Assembly: GCF_001295795.1 (NCBI RefSeq) | Contig: NZ_LJHY01000058.1 | Span: forward strand, 1-64,000 | Reading direction: 5' to 3' | Length of the DNA: 64,000 bases | From: Novosphingobium sp. AAP83 | GTDB taxonomy: Bacteria > Pseudomonadota > Alphaproteobacteria > Sphingomonadales > Sphingomonadaceae | Part shown: positions 61,260 through 64,000 of the stretch, in pieces | Layout of the letters: every line of letters begins with the position of its first letter | Position numbering within the stretch: position 1 is the stretch's first letter | Translations under genes and position numbers: made by a program | The notes under the pieces: generated by a model | Told to the model about the DNA's origin: nothing | Database searches by the model: none | Seen by the model: only the letters and a program-made list of their open reading frames with translations

Positions 61260-62888
61260 TCAGAAATTTGCCGGTGCCTCGGGATAGCAATCCAGCACAT
61301 CGCCCAGCACAATCTTGAGCGGATCAAGCCATGGTTCGAACGGCTTCCACGCCCCGGTGCCTTCGCGGAAGATCGGACGGCGGACCTGCTCCGAACTCGC
61401 TGTGCGCACGGCCCGTTCGGTTTTGTGGAAGGCAAGGCAGGCTTCTTCGAAAGGCAGGCCGCAATGTTGCAGCAAAGCCCGTACTTCAGCTTCGGTATCG
61501 TCCACCATCCGTTCGTAAATCACGCGGTGAACAGCGCCCGGCAGAACCCGATCATAATGCGCCATGGCCCGCACATAATCGCGGTAATAGCGGCCCATAT
61601 CATCGAGCGAATAGCTGAAACCCTGCCCCCTCGCGAAGTGCTGCTTGAAGTTGGAAAAACAACACGCCAGCGGATGCCGCCGCGCATCAACGATCTTGGC
61701 ATTGGGCAAAATCAGCCTGATGAAAGGCACGTGCAGCCAGTTGTTCGGCATCTTGTCGATAAACAGCGGGCGCGATGTGTGGCGCTGCACCCGCGTGCGC
61801 GAAAGATAGGCTTCGCCAAGCTGGCGCAATTCGCCTTCCGGCAATGCTGCAATGCCCTCGGGATAGCGTTCCATGCTGCGCGCCAGAAAGCCGATGTCCG
61901 AAAGCTCGCTGGTGCCCTCGACCTGCGAATGGCTGGCGAGGATCTGCTCGACAAGGGTCGATCCCGCACGGGGCATCCCGATCACGAAGATCGGGTCCGG
62001 CGCTTGGCAGCCTTGTCCGGCAAGTCCGGCCAGCAAGGCGGGCGTGAATGTTGCAATCGCAGCATTCACGCCCGCGGTTGTATCATCCGCCTTATAGGGC
62101 ATCCGGCGACGGCGCAGTTCATTTCCGGCAGAATAGTGTCCGAATGCTGCTTCTGCCTCGCCCCAGTCCTCGAACGCTTTGCCCAGAGAGAAATCCACGT
62201 GCCAGCGGTCTTCGGGCGTCAGATCGTCGCGTTCCAGCACGGCCTTCATCGCCGCAATGTCGCTGTCTGAAAACTTTACTGTCTTGAGATTGGCAAGGCT
62301 CCACCATGCCTCCCCCAATACCGGCAGCAGTTCGATGGCCTTGCGATAGGCCGCGATACCATCAGCCTGCCGCCCTACAGTCTTGAGCATATGGCCATAA
62401 CTCATCCACACACGCGGCTGGTTCGGTGTCTGTTTCAGCACCTGCTCGTAAAGCGTTAGCGCATCATCGAATTCGCCCAGACGGCCATAGGCAGCGGCCT
62501 GTAGATTGGCGTGCCCGGCATTGTCTGGATCGTCTGCGGTAACTTTGGCCAATTCCTCCAGCGCTTCGGGCGCACGATTGGTGCGATAGAGTACGAGCGC
62601 GAGATTGGCGCGCGCGGGCGTGAATTGCGGCGCGAGTTCGATCGCCCGGCGCAGCAGGTTCTCGGCATCGCCGTAACGCCCGATACGCCCGGCCAGCTCG
62701 GCAAACAGGCGGATCGCGCGCACGTCGAACGGATCGTCCTTCAGCAGCGCGCGCAGCAAAGGCTCGGCCACCGGCAAATCGTTCTCGTTCATCGCAACGG
62801 CTGCACGCACAAGGCGCGGATCATAGGCAGGCGCAGCAGCGCGGCGGGGGACTGTTGTGACGTTTGTCATTGTTCGCACTACAAACAT
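61260..62888 (-). CDS. TPR-repeat sulfotransferase
   Basis: The 542-residue protein has TPR repeats over residues ~25-270 (AENLLRRAIELAPQFTPARAN and similar units). A sulfotransferase domain with the PAPS P-loop VIGMPRAGSTLVEQIL near 305-320 and the HPLACCFSNFKQHFARG region follows. It should transfer sulfate from PAPS to a protein or small molecule. Met7 (62870) is an alternative start; no strong Shine-Dalgarno decides it. Confidence 0.88.
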   Translation of the reverse strand: MFVVRTMTNVTTVPRRAAAPAYDPRLVRAAVAMNENDLPVAEPLLRALLKDDPFDVRAIRLFAELAGRIGRYGDAENLLRRAIELAPQFTPARANLALVLYRTNRAPEALEELAKVTADDPDNAGHANLQAAAYGRLGEFDDALTLYEQVLKQTPNQPRVWMSYGHMLKTVGRQADGIAAYRKAIELLPVLGEAWWSLANLKTVKFSDSDIAAMKAVLERDDLTPEDRWHVDFSLGKAFEDWGEAEAAFGHYSAGNELRRRRMPYKADDTTAGVNAAIATFTPALLAGLAGQGCQAPDPIFVIGMPRAGSTLVEQILASHSQVEGTSELSDIGFLARSMERYPEGIAALPEGELRQLGEAYLSRTRVQRHTSRPLFIDKMPNNWLHVPFIRLILPNAKIVDARRHPLACCFSNFKQHFARGQGFSYSLDDMGRYYRDYVRAMAHYDRVLPGAVHRVIYERMVDDTEAEVRALLQHCGLPFEEACLAFHKTERAVRTASSEQVRRPIFREGTGAWKPFEPWLDPLKIVLGDVLDCYPEAPANF

Positions 62889-62946
62889 GGTGACGGCCAG
62901 CGATCAAGCGTTACTCTTGGCCTGCGTCGTTTCAGGAGTACGGGAA

Positions 62947-64000
62947 ATGCCTTCACACAAACGCGGCCTCGGCTTCTGGATGACGCTCGCGCTTGTCGTT
63001 GGCAACATGATCGGATCGGGGATTTATATCCTGCCCGCCACCCTCGCGCCGCTTGGATACAACCAGTTGATCGGCTGGGCAGTCACGCTTGGCGGCGCGC
63101 TGTGCCTTGCCTTCAGCTTTGCGCGCATGGGCGCGCGGCTGCCAATGGCAGGCGGGCCTTATGCCTATGCCCAGACAGCGTTCGGCCCGATCCTTGGCTT
63201 TGTTACAGCGTGGTCCTATTGGACCATGCTCTGGGCCGGAAACGGTGCGGTCGCCATCGCGGTGGTCAGCAACCTCAGCCTGCTATTTCCTTGGATCGGC
63301 AAGACTCCGGCAGTCCCTGCCCTGGTTTCTGTCGGCTGCGTCTGGCTGCTCACCCTCGTCAATATACGGGGCGTGCGCGCAGCAGGTGACGTTTCGGTTG
63401 TTACAACGGCGCTCAAACTCGTGCCGCTTGCAGGCCTGATCGGCCTTGCGATCTGGCTGCTCGCAACCGGTGTGCCTCCGGTTGACCAGCCCGAAGTCGC
63501 CCTTTCCGGCGGTGTTATCGCCACCGCAGCGGGCCTCACCTTCTGGGGCTTCCTCGGCCTTGAATCCGCTACTGTCCCGGCAGATAAAGTGGAGAACGCG
63601 GGCAAAGTGGTGCCCCGCGCCACACTGATCGGCGTGGCTCTCACCGGCCTTGTCTATATGGGCATTTCCGGCGCCTTCGCGCTTTATATGCCGATGGCCC
63701 AAGCCGCCGCTTCGCCAGCCCCTGTTGCGGATTTTCTCGCCCGGTTCTTCGGCTCGGGCATGGGCCAAATCGTCGCGGTGTTTGCCGCGATCAGCGCGTT
63801 CGGCACGCTCAACGGCTTCATTTTGCTGCAAGGCGAAGTGCCGTGGGCGATGGCGCGCGGCGGCGTTTTCCCGCGCTGGTTCGCTGCCGAAGGCCCTCGC
63901 GGAACGCCAGTCCGCTCGCATGTGGTCTCCAGCATCCTGTTGAGCGTGATTACCCTGCTTAACTATGGTCGCGGCATGGGCGATCTGTTTGCCTTCATCG
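62947..64000 (+). CDS. APC-family amino acid permease, 3' end outside window
   Basis: An ATG at 62947 with AGGAG upstream opens a frame to the right edge (351 codons). It starts with the APC pattern GFWMTLALVVGNMIGSGIYILP, then MGARLPMAGGPYAYAQTAFGP and FWGFLGLESATVPADKVENA. These match the AdiC-like subgroup of amino acid/polyamine antiporters. About ten helices are in the window. The substrate is unknown. Confidence 0.9.
   Translation, partial: MPSHKRGLGFWMTLALVVGNMIGSGIYILPATLAPLGYNQLIGWAVTLGGALCLAFSFARMGARLPMAGGPYAYAQTAFGPILGFVTAWSYWTMLWAGNGAVAIAVVSNLSLLFPWIGKTPAVPALVSVGCVWLLTLVNIRGVRAAGDVSVVTTALKLVPLAGLIGLAIWLLATGVPPVDQPEVALSGGVIATAAGLTFWGFLGLESATVPADKVENAGKVVPRATLIGVALTGLVYMGISGAFALYMPMAQAAASPAPVADFLARFFGSGMGQIVAVFAAISAFGTLNGFILLQGEVPWAMARGGVFPRWFAAEGPRGTPVRSHVVSSILLSVITLLNYGRGMGDLFAFI

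Overview
The window reads as a high-GC alphaproteobacterial chromosome, most likely a sphingomonad of the Novosphingobium/Sphingobium kind. Three large TonB-dependent receptors, several Rieske oxygenases, lignin-type aromatic catabolism genes and a family-style palindromic repeat all point that way. This is inferred from gene content; there is no rRNA or other marker gene here. I see no tRNA, rRNA or CRISPR array.

Positions 1-16033 hold a complete type I secretion locus for a giant repeat protein. On the minus strand, in transcription order, lie a C39-like-domain ABC exporter, a MotB-like protein, a MotA/ExbB-like protein, a PilZ protein, a TolC-type channel and an RTX adhesin of at least 2428 residues that runs off the left edge. 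The HlyD-type adaptor is divergent. This gene set resembles Salmonella SPI-4 (siiABCDEF), where a proton channel controls a giant adhesin, but the effector is RTX-type and a c-di-GMP-binding PilZ protein is built into the operon. It is the strongest candidate for an undescribed system.

Positions 16.1-24.1 kb carry mixed housekeeping and accessory genes: an HNH protein, an AI-2E family permease, a DUF2292 protein, a TonB receptor broken by one in-frame amber codon, an SBF-like transporter, a FolB-like protein, a DUF4197 protein and a ketopantoate reductase-like protein.

Positions 24.3-51.1 kb form an aromatic-catabolism island. It has (a) a benzoylformate decarboxylase-like enzyme coupled to a two-subunit ring-hydroxylating oxygenase; (b) a ParDE module, an AT-rich membrane-protein gene and an IS5-type remnant; (c) a minus-strand cluster with IclR and AraC regulators, MFS and TonB transport, three tandem 2,4'-dihydroxyacetophenone dioxygenase-like cupins, a VanA-like Rieske oxygenase and several dehydrogenases; (d) a plus-strand cluster with a three-subunit biotin carboxylase, a HAD phosphatase, a p-cresol methylhydroxylase-like flavocytochrome, an SDR and a periplasmic metallo-hydrolase. 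Taken together the genes fit oxidation of 4-alkylphenols to aryl ketones followed by ketone carboxylation or oxidative C-C cleavage; this is inference.

Positions 51.1-58.4 kb look like a reactive-sulfur and respiration unit: a persulfide dioxygenase-like enzyme, two YeeE/YedE half-transporters, a SulP carrier and a cyanide-insensitive-type bd oxidase (CydAB plus a 34-residue DUF2474 protein) in one run, divergent from a peroxiredoxin and an ArsR/BigR-like repressor. The window ends with a third TonB receptor, a TPR-sulfotransferase and the start of an amino-acid permease.
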